Below are positions 35,499-43,543 of a stretch of DNA of 64,000 nt, in pieces; the first letter of the stretch is position 1; the number at the start of each line of letters is the position of its first letter. Origin of the DNA: VXRN01 sp965197695 (lineage in GTDB: Bacteria > Chloroflexota > Dehalococcoidia > Lucifugimonadales > UBA1123); the NCBI GenBank assembly GCA_965197695.1, contig OZ240222.1, positions 1,426,001-1,490,000 of the forward strand. Direction: 5' to 3'. The notes beneath the pieces were generated by a model, which saw nothing but the letters and a program-made list of their open reading frames with translations, made no database searches and had not been told where the DNA came from. A program made the position numbers and the translations under genes.

Positions 35499-35678
35499 GG
35501 GTCGCAGTGGGATGAGGCCGGCGGAAAAGACTCCCGCCACAGCAGGCAACACCGTCATCCCCGCGCACGCGGGGATCCACGGGGTAGGGGCGGGGAGCGC
35601 CCTCACCGGATGGCTCCGACCAAACTGACACAGGTTCAGGGTCGCAGTGGGATGAGGCCGGCGGAAAAGACTCCCGCC
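35499..35678. repeat. 40-bp perfect direct repeat flanking a 100-bp R1-type insert
   Basis: GGGTCGCAGTGGGATGAGGC and 20 further bases occur identically at 35499-35538 and 35639-35678; the second copy ends right at the stop codon of the PhnB-like gene. Between them, 35539-35638 carries CCCCGCGCACGCGGGGATCC, a stretch GGGTAGGGGCGGGGAGCGCC, and the R1 terminal sequence CCGACCAAACTGACACAGG. Almost the same 77 bases recur at 63219-63295. This looks like a mobile insert with a long target duplication. Confidence 0.7.
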
Positions 35679-36101
35679 TCAGCCCTGGGCCTGATCGCAG
35701 TTGATCTGCCAGTTGATGCCGAACTTGTCGGTCAGCGATCCGAAGTACGAACCCCAGAACACGTCCGCCAAGGGCATACTCACCGAGCCGGCCTCCGAGA
35801 GCTTCGCGAACAGGTCGTCTGACTCCTCTCTGGTCTCCGGGCTGGCGGATATGGAGAAGTTGTTCCCCGGAACGTGCGACATGCCGAACCCCGACGGGAC
35901 ATCACTGCCCATCAGCACGCCGGACCCGATCGGCAGCGAAACGTGCATCACGTTGTCCAGCTCCGACTCCGGCACTCCCATATCGGGCGGACCATTGCGG
36001 AAGGTCGCCATAGCGTCGAACTCCCCGCCGAATACGGACCGGTAGAACTCAAACGCCTCACGGCAGTTGCCCTGGAAGTTGAGATATGTGTTGAGGTTCA
36101 C
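35679..36101 (-). CDS. VOC-family protein, PhnB-like
   Basis: A 140-residue protein with the PhnB-type vicinal-oxygen-chelate fold: NTYLNFQGNCREAFEFYRSV at the start, then GEFDAMATF, VMHVSLPIGSGVLMGSD and the C-terminal FWGSYFGSLTDKFGINWQI. The usual metal-binding residues of glyoxalase I are not obvious, as is common in the PhnB group whose function is poorly known. Start GTG 36101 with GGGGAGA upstream. Confidence 0.88.
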   Translation of the reverse strand: MNLNTYLNFQGNCREAFEFYRSVFGGEFDAMATFRNGPPDMGVPESELDNVMHVSLPIGSGVLMGSDVPSGFGMSHVPGNNFSISASPETREESDDLFAKLSEAGSVSMPLADVFWGSYFGSLTDKFGINWQINCDQAQG

Positions 36102-36211
36102 GGGCGTCTCCCCTGTATGAAGTATCTACTTCCAGTGTCACGGCGCTCGCGGCCTGGTTCAAGGTCAAAGTTCCCCCAATATCATGCATGGGGGCGCCTT
36201 GGCTCCGGTCC

Positions 36212-37852
36212 TCACACCCTGTACTGGTCCACGCCGACCGTCGCTACGCCTTCGCCCGTCGGCATCACAAGCGTCTTGGCGCGGTCGGCGCCGACCACCA
36301 CGATGTACCACCGATCAACACTCTCCAGCAGGGGTACCGTGATGTCCAGACGCTCCTGCTCGGTGAGGCGCTCCAACCAGCGCCACTGCTGCCCGACTCG
36401 CGCGTCGTCGATCGGCATGTACTGGATCATCTTGCCCAGGCTCTGGTTGGCGTGGAAGTGGATGAACTGCTTGGCCTCCTGCTTGGAGAAGCCCTGGCCG
36501 CCGACCGGTCGCGCGACGTCCGGCGGCATGAAGATCAGCCGCTCCGCCGGGTGACTCGAACCAAGTCCCCGGGTCCCGAAGATCGATCCGTATGCGATGG
36601 TCTTCAGCAGGCTCTCGGCCAACGTGTTCCCCTGGTCCTGGACGTCGAGCTCGCCGTCCGTGATGAACACGCTGACCGTGCTCTCGTCCGGTCCGTAGCC
36701 CTGGTCCACGTGGAACGGCTGCCACGGGCTCATGTCCTCATTCTCCGCCACGCAGTGGACGAATTTCCGCGTCGTGCCGATGGTGTCCATGTCCATCTGG
36801 CCCGGATACCAGTAGCCCAGATTCCTCAGACACAGCGAGAAGGCCCTGCCTATAGTGATGTTGACCTCGTTGTCGCGGCCTGGGCCGAGTCCGGACCGCG
36901 GGTTGATTCCGAGCTCCGCCGCGATGGGACCGTTGACGACCAGCATCGGAGCGTGAGGGCTGGTGGACATGAGCAGCGACTTCCCCCCGTGCTCGCCGAC
37001 TTCGGACAGCGCCTTGACCGCGGCGATGATGACGGGCATCTGCTCGGGCCTGGCCCCGGCCATCGCCGCGTTGATCGCGATCTTCTCCACCGTCGCCAGT
37101 CCGAACCCCGGCGGCATGTCGCACACCAGGTCGTTGCGGTCGAGTCCGGTCCCGAATATCAGATCGTTGATGGCTTCAGGTGTGGGAGGGTATAGGACCA
37201 GCGAGTCGCCCCAGTCGCGCAGCAGCCACTGCTCGTTCATCTTCAGGATGGCGTCCCACCGATCATCGCCCTCGAACCGCTCCGTAGCTGCCGTGGAGTC
37301 ACGCTCCTTGCGACCGTGCTCCTGGTCGATGGTCAACACCTCGATGATATCGTCGATGGCGGCCTCGGTCTGGCTCACGCACTCCTCGATGGCGAGGTTT
37401 CTGTAGATTCGCGGAACGATGACGAATTGTAGGTCCGGCATCGCGAACGCGCGTGAGCTCGCGATGGCATCCTCCTCGAACCGTCCGGATACGATCGGGA
37501 TGGCGGGCTTGCCCGTCTTCTCGATCTCGATCATGTCGTGGACCATCCACGACGCGCACGTCCCTCAATCAGCGGTGGCGCCGATGACGACGTCGCACTC
37601 CCTCGCGGCCTGCTGCACTATCGGAGGAGGCGCCGGGTAGTTGCCGCCGGTATAGAAGTTGACCGTTACGTTGTCGAAACGGTCCTGGATCATCTGCCCG
37701 GCCCGCCTGAGTGCGACGTCACCGCCGTGCGTGCCGCTCCACAGCAGTCCGACGATCTTGTTGTCCAGGGACTCAGGTCTGGAGCTGATGGTCATCGAGT
37801 TCAGCAGTCCGCGCTGCTGGCCGATGGGGTTGAGCACTTCGAGAAGATGCAT
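36212..37852 (-). CDS. UGSC-family selenoprotein (in-frame TGA read as Sec)
   Basis: Reads through a TGA at 37567-37565. Codons 1-95 (MHLLEVLNPIGQQRGLLNSM to VVIGATAD) end at the TGA and the same frame continues GTCASWMVHDMIEIEK to the stop at 36212, giving 546 residues with Sec at position 96. The motif around it is D-U-G-T-C-A-S-W, matching the U-G-S-C motif (here UGTC) known from marine metagenome selenoproteins, with Sec and C99 in a UxxC redox spacing. GGAGG precedes the ATG at 37852. A perfect 8-bp hairpin lies 11 bases 3' of the TGA. The downstream half has long conserved-looking blocks (VNGPIAAELGINPRSGLGPG). Sequence shows a redox-type centre; the reaction is unknown. Confidence 0.85.
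37535..37553 (-). promoter_or_regulatory. Candidate bacterial SECIS hairpin
   Basis: On the minus strand GTCGTGGA (37553-37546), loop TGG, TCCACGAC (37542-37535): eight perfect pairs. The stem begins 11 bases after the TGA codon and the apical loop falls about 20 bases downstream, within the range for bacterial SelB-recruiting elements. It lies in coding sequence (SWMVHD), as bacterial SECIS elements do. Confidence 0.6.
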
Positions 37853-37967
37853 GGGAGGGCCTCCACTGAATTGAGAATGGTGTGAATTAGGAATGGTGAA
37901 GATTATATCTTAATGGCAACTGGACATATCCCCAACCATTGGATGCTGGTACCTGCCGCCCAGTAGA

Positions 37968-38807
37968 TCAGATCGCCTGCCAGTAGCGCCGGCCATCGAG
38001 TCTGACGAATCGGCCTACGTGACGGTCGGGATGGAAGTGTCCGGCGGCGACGATCATCTCCTCCCGCTCGGCGCGGTCCATGAACGCCTTGCGAGACCGG
38101 CGCGTATCGTCAGGACTCGTGTCCACGAAGGCGCACCAGTCGGGTTCGTAAATCTGCACCGGGTTGTGTATCAGATCGCCGATGATCGCGGCCCGCTCGC
38201 CCCCGGAGCTGACCAGAATGACCTGATGACCGGGGGTGTGGCCGGGGGTCTCCAGCGTCGTGATCTCATCGGTGACGTTGTGGCCGTCGTCTATGAACTC
38301 GATCAGGCCAAGCTCGTTGAGCGGGACCACGTTCTGGGAGATGTGGGGCGCGGTGGGCAGCACGTCGGGCTGCATGAAGTGTTCCCAGTCCTTGCGCGGG
38401 CCGAGGTATCGCGCCTTCGTGAAGTATGGCTTGTCGGACTCCCCTGAGCTGTCGATATTCCACCCCACGTGGTCCGGGTGCAGGTGCGTATGGATGACGA
38501 TGTCCACGTCGTCCACCCCGACCCCCGCTTCGCGGAGCGCGCCGAGCAGGTTGCCGGTCCGGTTCTCCAGGTGCGCGTGCGGCCCAGGCCCCATGCCCGT
38601 GTCCACCAGGACGGTCTGCCCCTCGGACCTCAGGAAGAAGCTGCCGTAGTAAAGCTGCAACATGCCGTCTTCCAGCACCTCGTCCTCATACGGCTTCCAC
38701 GCCTCTCTGGGATAGTCTCTGATGAATACGGTCGGGTCACGGGGCGGCGGGACCATATCCAGCACCGCGACTACCTCAACGTTGCCGACGCGGAACCTGT
38801 CAGTCAT
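37968..38807 (-). CDS. MBL-fold metallo-hydrolase
   Basis: A 279-residue metallo-beta-lactamase-fold hydrolase. Metal motif HTHLHPDHVGWN (HxHxDH), then TPGHTPGHQVIL (next His), GDLIHNP (bridging Asp) and AGHFHPDRHVG near the C-terminus. The group resembles quorum-lactonase/AHL-type or general esterase members; substrate unclear. ATG 38807 is preferred to GTG 38816 because GAGGAG lies 8 bases upstream. No signal peptide. Confidence 0.9.
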   Translation of the reverse strand: MTDRFRVGNVEVVAVLDMVPPPRDPTVFIRDYPREAWKPYEDEVLEDGMLQLYYGSFFLRSEGQTVLVDTGMGPGPHAHLENRTGNLLGALREAGVGVDDVDIVIHTHLHPDHVGWNIDSSGESDKPYFTKARYLGPRKDWEHFMQPDVLPTAPHISQNVVPLNELGLIEFIDDGHNVTDEITTLETPGHTPGHQVILVSSGGERAAIIGDLIHNPVQIYEPDWCAFVDTSPDDTRRSRKAFMDRAEREEMIVAAGHFHPDRHVGRFVRLDGRRYWQAI

Positions 38808-38883
38808 GTGATTCACTCCTCAGTCTGCGTGTGGCCCAAAGCTCATGCACAGGATACTATGCGCTGATCCTGTCGCCCGTCGG

Positions 38884-39555
38884 CTACTCCCCCAGCTCGA
38901 ACGTCTTGCGCCAGACTCCGGGCGACTCCGGCAGGTGGATCATTGCCTTGCGCATACGAGCGTTGTCCGGGTGCGCGGTCTGCTGCGTCAGCCACTCCTG
39001 GCCCTTCGAGATCTCGGTGTCGTCGAACTCGTACATCGTCAGGTACTTCGGCGCGCCCGTGACAGCGGTATAACGCCGTCCGCGCCTCACGCCCGGAACG
39101 GTCTCATAATTGGGGATGTACACCGTGTTGTACCAGCTATTCCACTCGTCCTCGGCATCGGCGGGTATGTCCATTCTTCCGATCTGCAGCGCGGGCGCCA
39201 TCGGACTGGCCGCGATCTCGTCGGTCAGTCCTGACGGGTGGACCATCTCGTACACGTTGCGGACGTAGATCGTCGCCGTGTATTCGGGCGACATGCGCTT
39301 CGACCACTCGGTCGGCTTCGCGCGGACCTCCAGGTACTCGTCCGACTCCATCACGGCTGAGCTTTCCAGCTCATATACTGCCAGGTGCTTCGGGCCGCTC
39401 ATCACGGCCTCGTATCTGGCCGCGCTCAGGACACCGGAGATGGACAGACGCTCCTCGATGTGCTCCTCGTTGTACCAGCGGTTGAACTCATCCTCGACCT
39501 CGTCCGGCACCTCGCACCACACCATCAGCAGCCCGGTCCCCTTCTTGTTCGCCAT
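38884..39555 (-). CDS. Duplicated dimeric alpha/beta-barrel protein
   Basis: A 223-residue soluble protein made of two similar halves: VPDEVEDEFNRWYNEEHIEE with PKHLAVYELES in the first and IPADAEDEWNSWYNTVYIP with PKYLTMYEFDD in the second. Each half looks like a ferredoxin-like (Dabb/EthD-type) domain, so one chain would form the dimeric barrel. The specific family name is not recognised with certainty. GGAGGGA precedes the ATG at 39555. It lies in the same direction as the MBL hydrolase, 76 bases upstream of it. Confidence 0.8.
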   Translation of the reverse strand: MANKKGTGLLMVWCEVPDEVEDEFNRWYNEEHIEERLSISGVLSAARYEAVMSGPKHLAVYELESSAVMESDEYLEVRAKPTEWSKRMSPEYTATIYVRNVYEMVHPSGLTDEIAASPMAPALQIGRMDIPADAEDEWNSWYNTVYIPNYETVPGVRRGRRYTAVTGAPKYLTMYEFDDTEISKGQEWLTQQTAHPDNARMRKAMIHLPESPGVWRKTFELGE

Positions 39556-39670
39556 GAGCGTCCCTCCTCGTCGTGAAGTTTACAGTTGGTGAGTGTCAGT
39601 TTACAGTTGTAAGCCAGAGTTGTCAGTCTTGGAATACCCGATGATCGAACAGCGAGGAGCAGACTAACTC

Positions 39671-40042
39671 ATGACACTGATAGAAGACACGACGAAGACG
39701 ATTCTAGACCTCGAAGACCAGCGGCTCGCGGCGATGGTGGCCGCGGACGTCGATACGCTGGACACGATCCTGGCGGACGATCTGAGCTACGTGCATACGA
39801 GCGCCGCGATAGACACCAAGGAGAGCCTCACGACCGGGCTGGCCTCCGGCAGACTCAACTACGAGTCGATCACGCCATCGGACCGGGTTGTGCGGACACA
39901 CGGCAATTGCGCCATCGTCAGAGGACAAGCGCACGTCCACGTGAACAACAACAGCTTCTCGCTGGAGTTCACGGTCGTGTACGTCCGGGTCGGCGGCGAC
40001 TGGCGGATGACATCCTGGCACGCGACGCGGCTGCCGAATTGA
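39671..40042 (+). CDS. SnoaL-like/DUF4440 NTF2-fold protein
   Basis: A 123-residue protein with the NTF2-like pattern: N-terminal helix LEDQRLAAMVAADVDTLDTI, then ILADDLSYVHTSAAIDTKES and the curved sheet ending DWRMTSWHATRLP. Such proteins bind small hydrophobic ligands or catalyse isomerisation; none can be named. Start at ATG 39671 with a GAGGAG site about 15 bases upstream. Confidence 0.82.
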   Translation: MTLIEDTTKTILDLEDQRLAAMVAADVDTLDTILADDLSYVHTSAAIDTKESLTTGLASGRLNYESITPSDRVVRTHGNCAIVRGQAHVHVNNNSFSLEFTVVYVRVGGDWRMTSWHATRLPN

Positions 40043-40118
40043 GAATTACGGATTAGGAATTGTGAACAGGATCGCCGGCGTCTGTTGCCGGTCCCTGTTC
40101 AAACCGAGGAAAGGCGAT

Positions 40119-40475
40119 ATGGGATTCATCCACGTAAACGTCGAAATATCGAATCCGGCGGCCCCGGACGACAGCGAGAGCGTCCGCGTGCTCGTGGACA
40201 CGGGCGCCACGCTCAGCGTCCTGCCGGCCAGCATGTTGGAACGGTTGGGGGTCCGGCGGGAGGGCAGACGCCGGTTCCTTGGATTCGGGGGCACTGTAAC
40301 GCGCGATACTGGAATCGTACGTATACGCTACGGTGGGGCAGCGGCCGGTGTATCCACGGTGTTCGGAGCCGAGAACGATCCGCCGATCATGGGAGTGACG
40401 GCGCTCGAAGTGCTGGGCTTCGATGCAGACCCGGTATCCGGTAAGCTGAACCCGGTGGATATGCTGATGCTGTGA
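40119..40475 (+). CDS. Retropepsin-like aspartic protease (clan AA)
   Basis: A 118-residue single-domain aspartic protease. Active site VLVDTGATLSVLP (D27-T28-G29), flap-like FLGFGGTVTR, and the second hydrophobic motif IMGVTALEVLGF. As in retropepsins the enzyme would need to dimerise. ATG 40119 follows GAGGAAAGG; the frame opens at 40062 but lacks a site. The last 12 codons (GKLNPVDMLML) recur as a fragment at 41176-41210 beyond the higBA locus. Confidence 0.85.
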   Translation: MGFIHVNVEISNPAAPDDSESVRVLVDTGATLSVLPASMLERLGVRREGRRRFLGFGGTVTRDTGIVRIRYGGAAAGVSTVFGAENDPPIMGVTALEVLGFDADPVSGKLNPVDMLML

Positions 40476-40479
40476 GGGA

Positions 40480-40788
40480 CTAAGGCGAGCGGACTAGGCT
40501 CGACGCTAGCTGGATGTTGGCGGTGAGCCGCTCCTTGTCCTTGGCAAGCCGTCGAAAGTCGCACTCCACCTGGATGCCGTGCCAGAATTGGTCCGACTGG
40601 CCAAAGAACGCACCGAAGCGGATGGACATGGCGGGAGTGACCGATCTCCATCCGTGTACGACCTCGTTGATAGCTCGAGGCGAGACACCAATGGCGCGCG
40701 CCATGGCGTTCTGCGAAATCCCCATCGGCTTCAGATACTCCTCCAGAAGAATCTCGCCGGGCGTGATTGGGTTGTTCGCCTCTGTCAT
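40480..40788 (-). CDS. higA: HigA-family antitoxin
   Basis: A 102-residue XRE-type helix-turn-helix antitoxin: PITPGEILLEEYLKPMGISQ and ARAIGVSPRAINEVVHGWRS are the classical HigA N-terminus and recognition helix. Gene order toxin-antitoxin (higB at 41125-40848 upstream) is the usual higBA order. It is intact although its toxin is frameshifted. A perfect palindrome lies 28 bases upstream of the ATG. Confidence 0.92.
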   Translation of the reverse strand: MTEANNPITPGEILLEEYLKPMGISQNAMARAIGVSPRAINEVVHGWRSVTPAMSIRFGAFFGQSDQFWHGIQVECDFRRLAKDKERLTANIQLASSLVRSP

Positions 40789-40815
40789 TGCCTGACACCT
40801 ATGACTAATGGCCTG

Positions 40816-40842
40816 CCCCTATAACGTATAACGTTATAGGGG
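40816..40842. promoter_or_regulatory. Perfect 12-bp palindrome, probable HigA operator
   Basis: CCCCTATAACGT-ATA-ACGTTATAGGGG, AT-rich in its core, in the 59-base gap between the original higB stop and the higA ATG. The location suits autoregulation of an internal higA promoter. Confidence 0.55.
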
Positions 40843-40847
40843 TGCTG

Positions 40848-41125
40848 TCAATGATAATCGACGATGGACACCTGTTCGGGACCAGAAGCCGTCCAGCGAA
40901 ATACGATACGCCACTGGTCGTTGACACGAATGAATGGAAGCCTGCTCTATCGCCCCTGAGAGCTTCAAGCCTGTTGCCAGGTGGCGCCGCGAGATCGCCG
41001 AGAGTGACCGCCTGGTTCATCTGGATCAGCTTTCTCAGCGCGACTCGTGAGATGGATCTGAATCGGCGGCTCTCTTCCGAGACGAACAGGGCCTCAGCGT
41101 CCTTGTCCCCGAAGGATAGGATCAT
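40848..41125 (-). pseudogene. higB: HigB-type toxin, frameshifted
   Basis: Begins MILSFGDKDAEALF and runs through RFRSISRVALRKL and PPGNRLEALRGDRAGFHS, the standard HigB/RelE-like toxin. At about 40928-40937 one base is missing. The sequence then continues in the shifted frame as IRVNDQWRIVFRWT and ends SIVDYH with a TGA at 40848. Restoring one base gives 92 residues, the normal length. In the present sequence the original frame runs on to 40805 and produces an aberrant C-terminus lacking the catalytic strand. Confidence 0.85.
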
Positions 41126-41175
41126 GACATGTACGTCTCCAGAGACACTCTAACAGGTAATCAGAACCATCTATG

Positions 41176-41210
41176 GCAGGCTGAACCGGGTGGACATGCT
41201 GATGCTGTGA
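41176..41210 (+). pseudogene. Duplicated 3' tail of the aspartic protease gene
   Basis: Encodes GRLNRVDMLML-stop, 31 of 35 bases identical with the end of the protease gene at 40441-40475 (GKLNPVDMLML-stop). The two copies, in direct orientation, bracket higBA. This is either the tail of a second protease gene replaced by the toxin-antitoxin cassette or a duplication caused by its insertion. Confidence 0.7.
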
Positions 41211-41373
41211 GAGTTGGGCTGGAGGCACGCATCCAATAGGCTTGGGTCCAATCCAAGAGCCAAGGGAAACTAGGAATGCTCTGAATAAGTCCGTGGAATG
41301 TGGCAAATTATGGGTCAGCCAGACACGATTCCGGCAGAGAATAACCGTCAACCCTAACTTGTTCAGAGGTTCC

Positions 41374-41539
41374 CTAGGTAGTGTTGACATTTCGCCGGTG
41401 TGGGTCATTCCGAGGAGATTGCGATGATGAATCCTGAATTTATCACTGCGATCCAATGTCATAGGGACTTCCCTGTGTGTGGAATTACATGCAATGGGCT
41501 TGCATATCGGCTATAAATACAAATGTCAACACCACCTAG
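41374..41539. mobile_element. MITE-like element, 166 bp
   Basis: Ends CTAGGTAGTGTTGACATTT (41374-41392) and reverse complement CTAGGTGGTGTTGACATTT (41521-41539), 18 of 19 identical. If the element proper is GGTAGTG...CACTACC-like, it is flanked by TA on both sides, as with IS630/Tc1-type elements. No ORF inside. It is AT-richer than its surroundings. The rest of 41211-41373 shows no gene. Confidence 0.65.
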
Positions 41540-41548
41540 AAAAACTCA

Positions 41549-41814
41549 CTATGCCTGCGGGTTATAGAATCTCCAGTTCGGGATATGACTTTCACGAGCG
41601 GACTTGGTGATGTCCCGAGCAAACCGGGTCTTGCAGCGTCCATCCTTGCAGAAGAACAGGGCATACTCATCAAGCGGCATATCGTCTTTGGAAGCTCGCA
41701 GCAGCAGGTAACCGACAGTAACAACTGCCAGCCCTACACCAGCGACGACCGGAGCGCGCCTGAGTGCTTCTCTGGCCGCCCCCCGGCAACCGTAATGAAC
41801 ACTTCTCCAGCCAT
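41549..41814 (-). CDS. Small membrane protein, frameshifted at C6 run
   Basis: ATG 41814 (MAGEVFITVAGG) lies 8 bases after the stop of the next gene upstream. After the run of six C at 41779-41784 (G6 on the coding strand) the sensible frame is AREALRRAPVVAGVGLAVVT then VGYLLLRASKDDM, followed by FFCKDGRCKTRFARDITKSA and ending HIPNWRFYNPQA at 41549. One extra G gives 88 residues with one TM helix and a soluble CKDGRC tail. No family is recognised. Either a recent mutation or a homopolymer error. Confidence 0.55.
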
Positions 41815-41822
41815 CCTAGCAC

Positions 41823-42089
41823 CTATACCCGCATCATGGTCATCGGGGGGTTGTCCATCCTATGGTTCCGACGAGTGTAGTGATCAAGCCACCTCGCGTA
41901 GCAGGCGCGGGCGGGCAGTCCGCGTTTCGCATCGCACTCGGCACAAGTGATGCAGAAATTCTCGTACTCACCACGCCGGAAGTTCTCCGGCATTTCCAGC
42001 GGCATCTGCGAGAGGCACTCCGTCCCGGACGGGATTTTGTGACTGCACTCCGTGCAGTGCATATCTTCTTCGGCGATTACGTGCCACAT
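41823..42089 (-). CDS. Small Cys-rich (zinc-ribbon-like) hypothetical protein
   Basis: An 88-residue protein: MWHVIAEEDMHCTECSHKIP, GTECLSQMPLEMPENF, YENFCITCAECDAKRGLPAR. Two CxxC pairs (CTEC and CITCAEC) suggest a treble-clef or zinc ribbon. Not recognised as a named family. It lies just upstream of the small membrane protein (8-base gap) and 14 bases downstream of the luciferase-like gene, all on the minus strand. Confidence 0.65.
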   Translation of the reverse strand: MWHVIAEEDMHCTECSHKIPSGTECLSQMPLEMPENFRRGEYENFCITCAECDAKRGLPARACYARWLDHYTRRNHRMDNPPMTMMRV

Positions 42090-42103
42090 GTCGAGTCCTC
42101 CAC

Positions 42104-43294
42104 TCAGTCCGCGGGCACTGGCTCCGGGACTGCGCTGCCCTTGAACGCCGGCATCACCTCTTCGGCGAACCTCTCAAGCTGCTCAAGTATGACCGCCTGC
42201 GGTGTGCCGACCGGCTGTCCGACACTGATTCGCTCCAGTCCGGGGTAGGCGTCTTCCAGCTTACTCAGCTGCTCGATTATGACCTCGGGCGGCCCTACCA
42301 AGACCCCGCCGGTCCTAACCGCGTCCTCGATGCGCGGAAGGTCGAACGTAGGAGCGCGGGCCGGGTCGGACATTGCGTCGATCTGCTCGTCGCTCAGCGC
42401 TCGCACCAAGCGGAGCGGTCCGAACATCTTGAGGTTTTCCTCATAGTATTTCGCCGCAGCCGCGATCGCCTCCTCCTGTGTATCGGCGATGTAGAAGTGG
42501 AAGCCGATCGACAGGTTCTCGCCTAGCTCCAGGTCGCGCCCCGCGCGGGCGTTGGCGTCTCTGAACGACTCGATGACCCGGTGCATCGCGCCGCCCTCGG
42601 CCACGCCGCCGCCGATGACGCCCTTGATCCCGTGTTTCGCCATGAAGTCGAGACCGCGCGGGGTCGCGCTCTGGATCGGCTGCCAGCACTCGACCGGCAG
42701 ATTCACGGGCCGGGGGACCACTGTGATTTCCTTCAAGGTGTAGCCGCGATACGGCACCTCGGGCGGGATGGTGTAGTATTCGCCCTTGTGGGAGAACGAC
42801 TCCTCGTTGAACGACCGGAAGATGACGTCAACCTGCTCCTCGAACAGGTTGCGGTTGGCCTCCTGGTCGAGCAGCGGCGAGCCGAACGTATCGACCTCGC
42901 GGGTATGGTAGCCGCGACCTACGCCGAAGATCACCCGGCCGCCGGTGAGGATGTCCGCCGTGGCGTAGTCCTCCGCCAGTCGCAGCGGATGCCACATTGG
43001 CGTGATGTTGAATCCGCAGCCGATCTTGATGTTCTCGGTCAGGTGCGCTAGGTGGACCGCCTCCAGCAGGATATTGGGAATGCACTCGTACCCCTCCGGC
43101 TGGAAGTGGTGCTCCGCCATCCAGAACGTGTCGAATCCGAGCCGGTCCATGGTCGTGGCGATGGCCTCCGTCTTGTCGTAGGCGGTCACAAGGTGCTCGT
43201 TCGGAAACCAACGGTCGTTCACGGCGACACCGCCGTAGCCGACGTTTTCCATATCCACGTGACCGGCGTACAGACTGTCGAATTTGGTAATCAT
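42104..43294 (-). CDS. LLM-class flavin-dependent oxidoreductase
   Basis: Bacterial luciferase-like F420/FMN monooxygenase of 396 residues: TIM barrel with RLGFDTFWMAEHHFQPEGYE, IGCGFNITPMWHPLRLAED and GRVIFGVGRGYHTREVDTFG. ATG 43294 has the perfect AAGGAGGACAGCC site. The frame is open to 43492, but that part is not conserved. Such enzymes are expanded in SAR202-type bacteria, where they are thought to oxidise recalcitrant organic matter (established proposal). Substrate unknown. Confidence 0.92.
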   Translation of the reverse strand: MITKFDSLYAGHVDMENVGYGGVAVNDRWFPNEHLVTAYDKTEAIATTMDRLGFDTFWMAEHHFQPEGYECIPNILLEAVHLAHLTENIKIGCGFNITPMWHPLRLAEDYATADILTGGRVIFGVGRGYHTREVDTFGSPLLDQEANRNLFEEQVDVIFRSFNEESFSHKGEYYTIPPEVPYRGYTLKEITVVPRPVNLPVECWQPIQSATPRGLDFMAKHGIKGVIGGGVAEGGAMHRVIESFRDANARAGRDLELGENLSIGFHFYIADTQEEAIAAAAKYYEENLKMFGPLRLVRALSDEQIDAMSDPARAPTFDLPRIEDAVRTGGVLVGPPEVIIEQLSKLEDAYPGLERISVGQPVGTPQAVILEQLERFAEEVMPAFKGSAVPEPVPAD

Positions 43295-43543
43295 GGCTGT
43301 CCTCCTTGGTGGCCGTGAGACAATTGTAATGGTGGGGCGGTGGGTGTCAACCCGCCGAATTGCTTCACAGTTATCGTTACCAGATGGGTGTCGTGCTTCA
43401 GAAATCATCTTACCGGAGGAAGACATGGGAAGAAGCAGCGTGAAGGCGAGAGTATGCACAGACATGATGAAGCAGCGTTGCTCAGGGAGCACAGAGAGGA
43501 CAGAGAAAGACCGGGAAATCGCCGGTTCGGGCTGGCTGGCCGC

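Noticed and set aside
36212..37546. A separate 444-codon gene starting at ATG 37546
   Set aside because: It is in the same frame as the upstream 95 codons, has no ribosome site, and the separating codon is the Sec position of a known motif.
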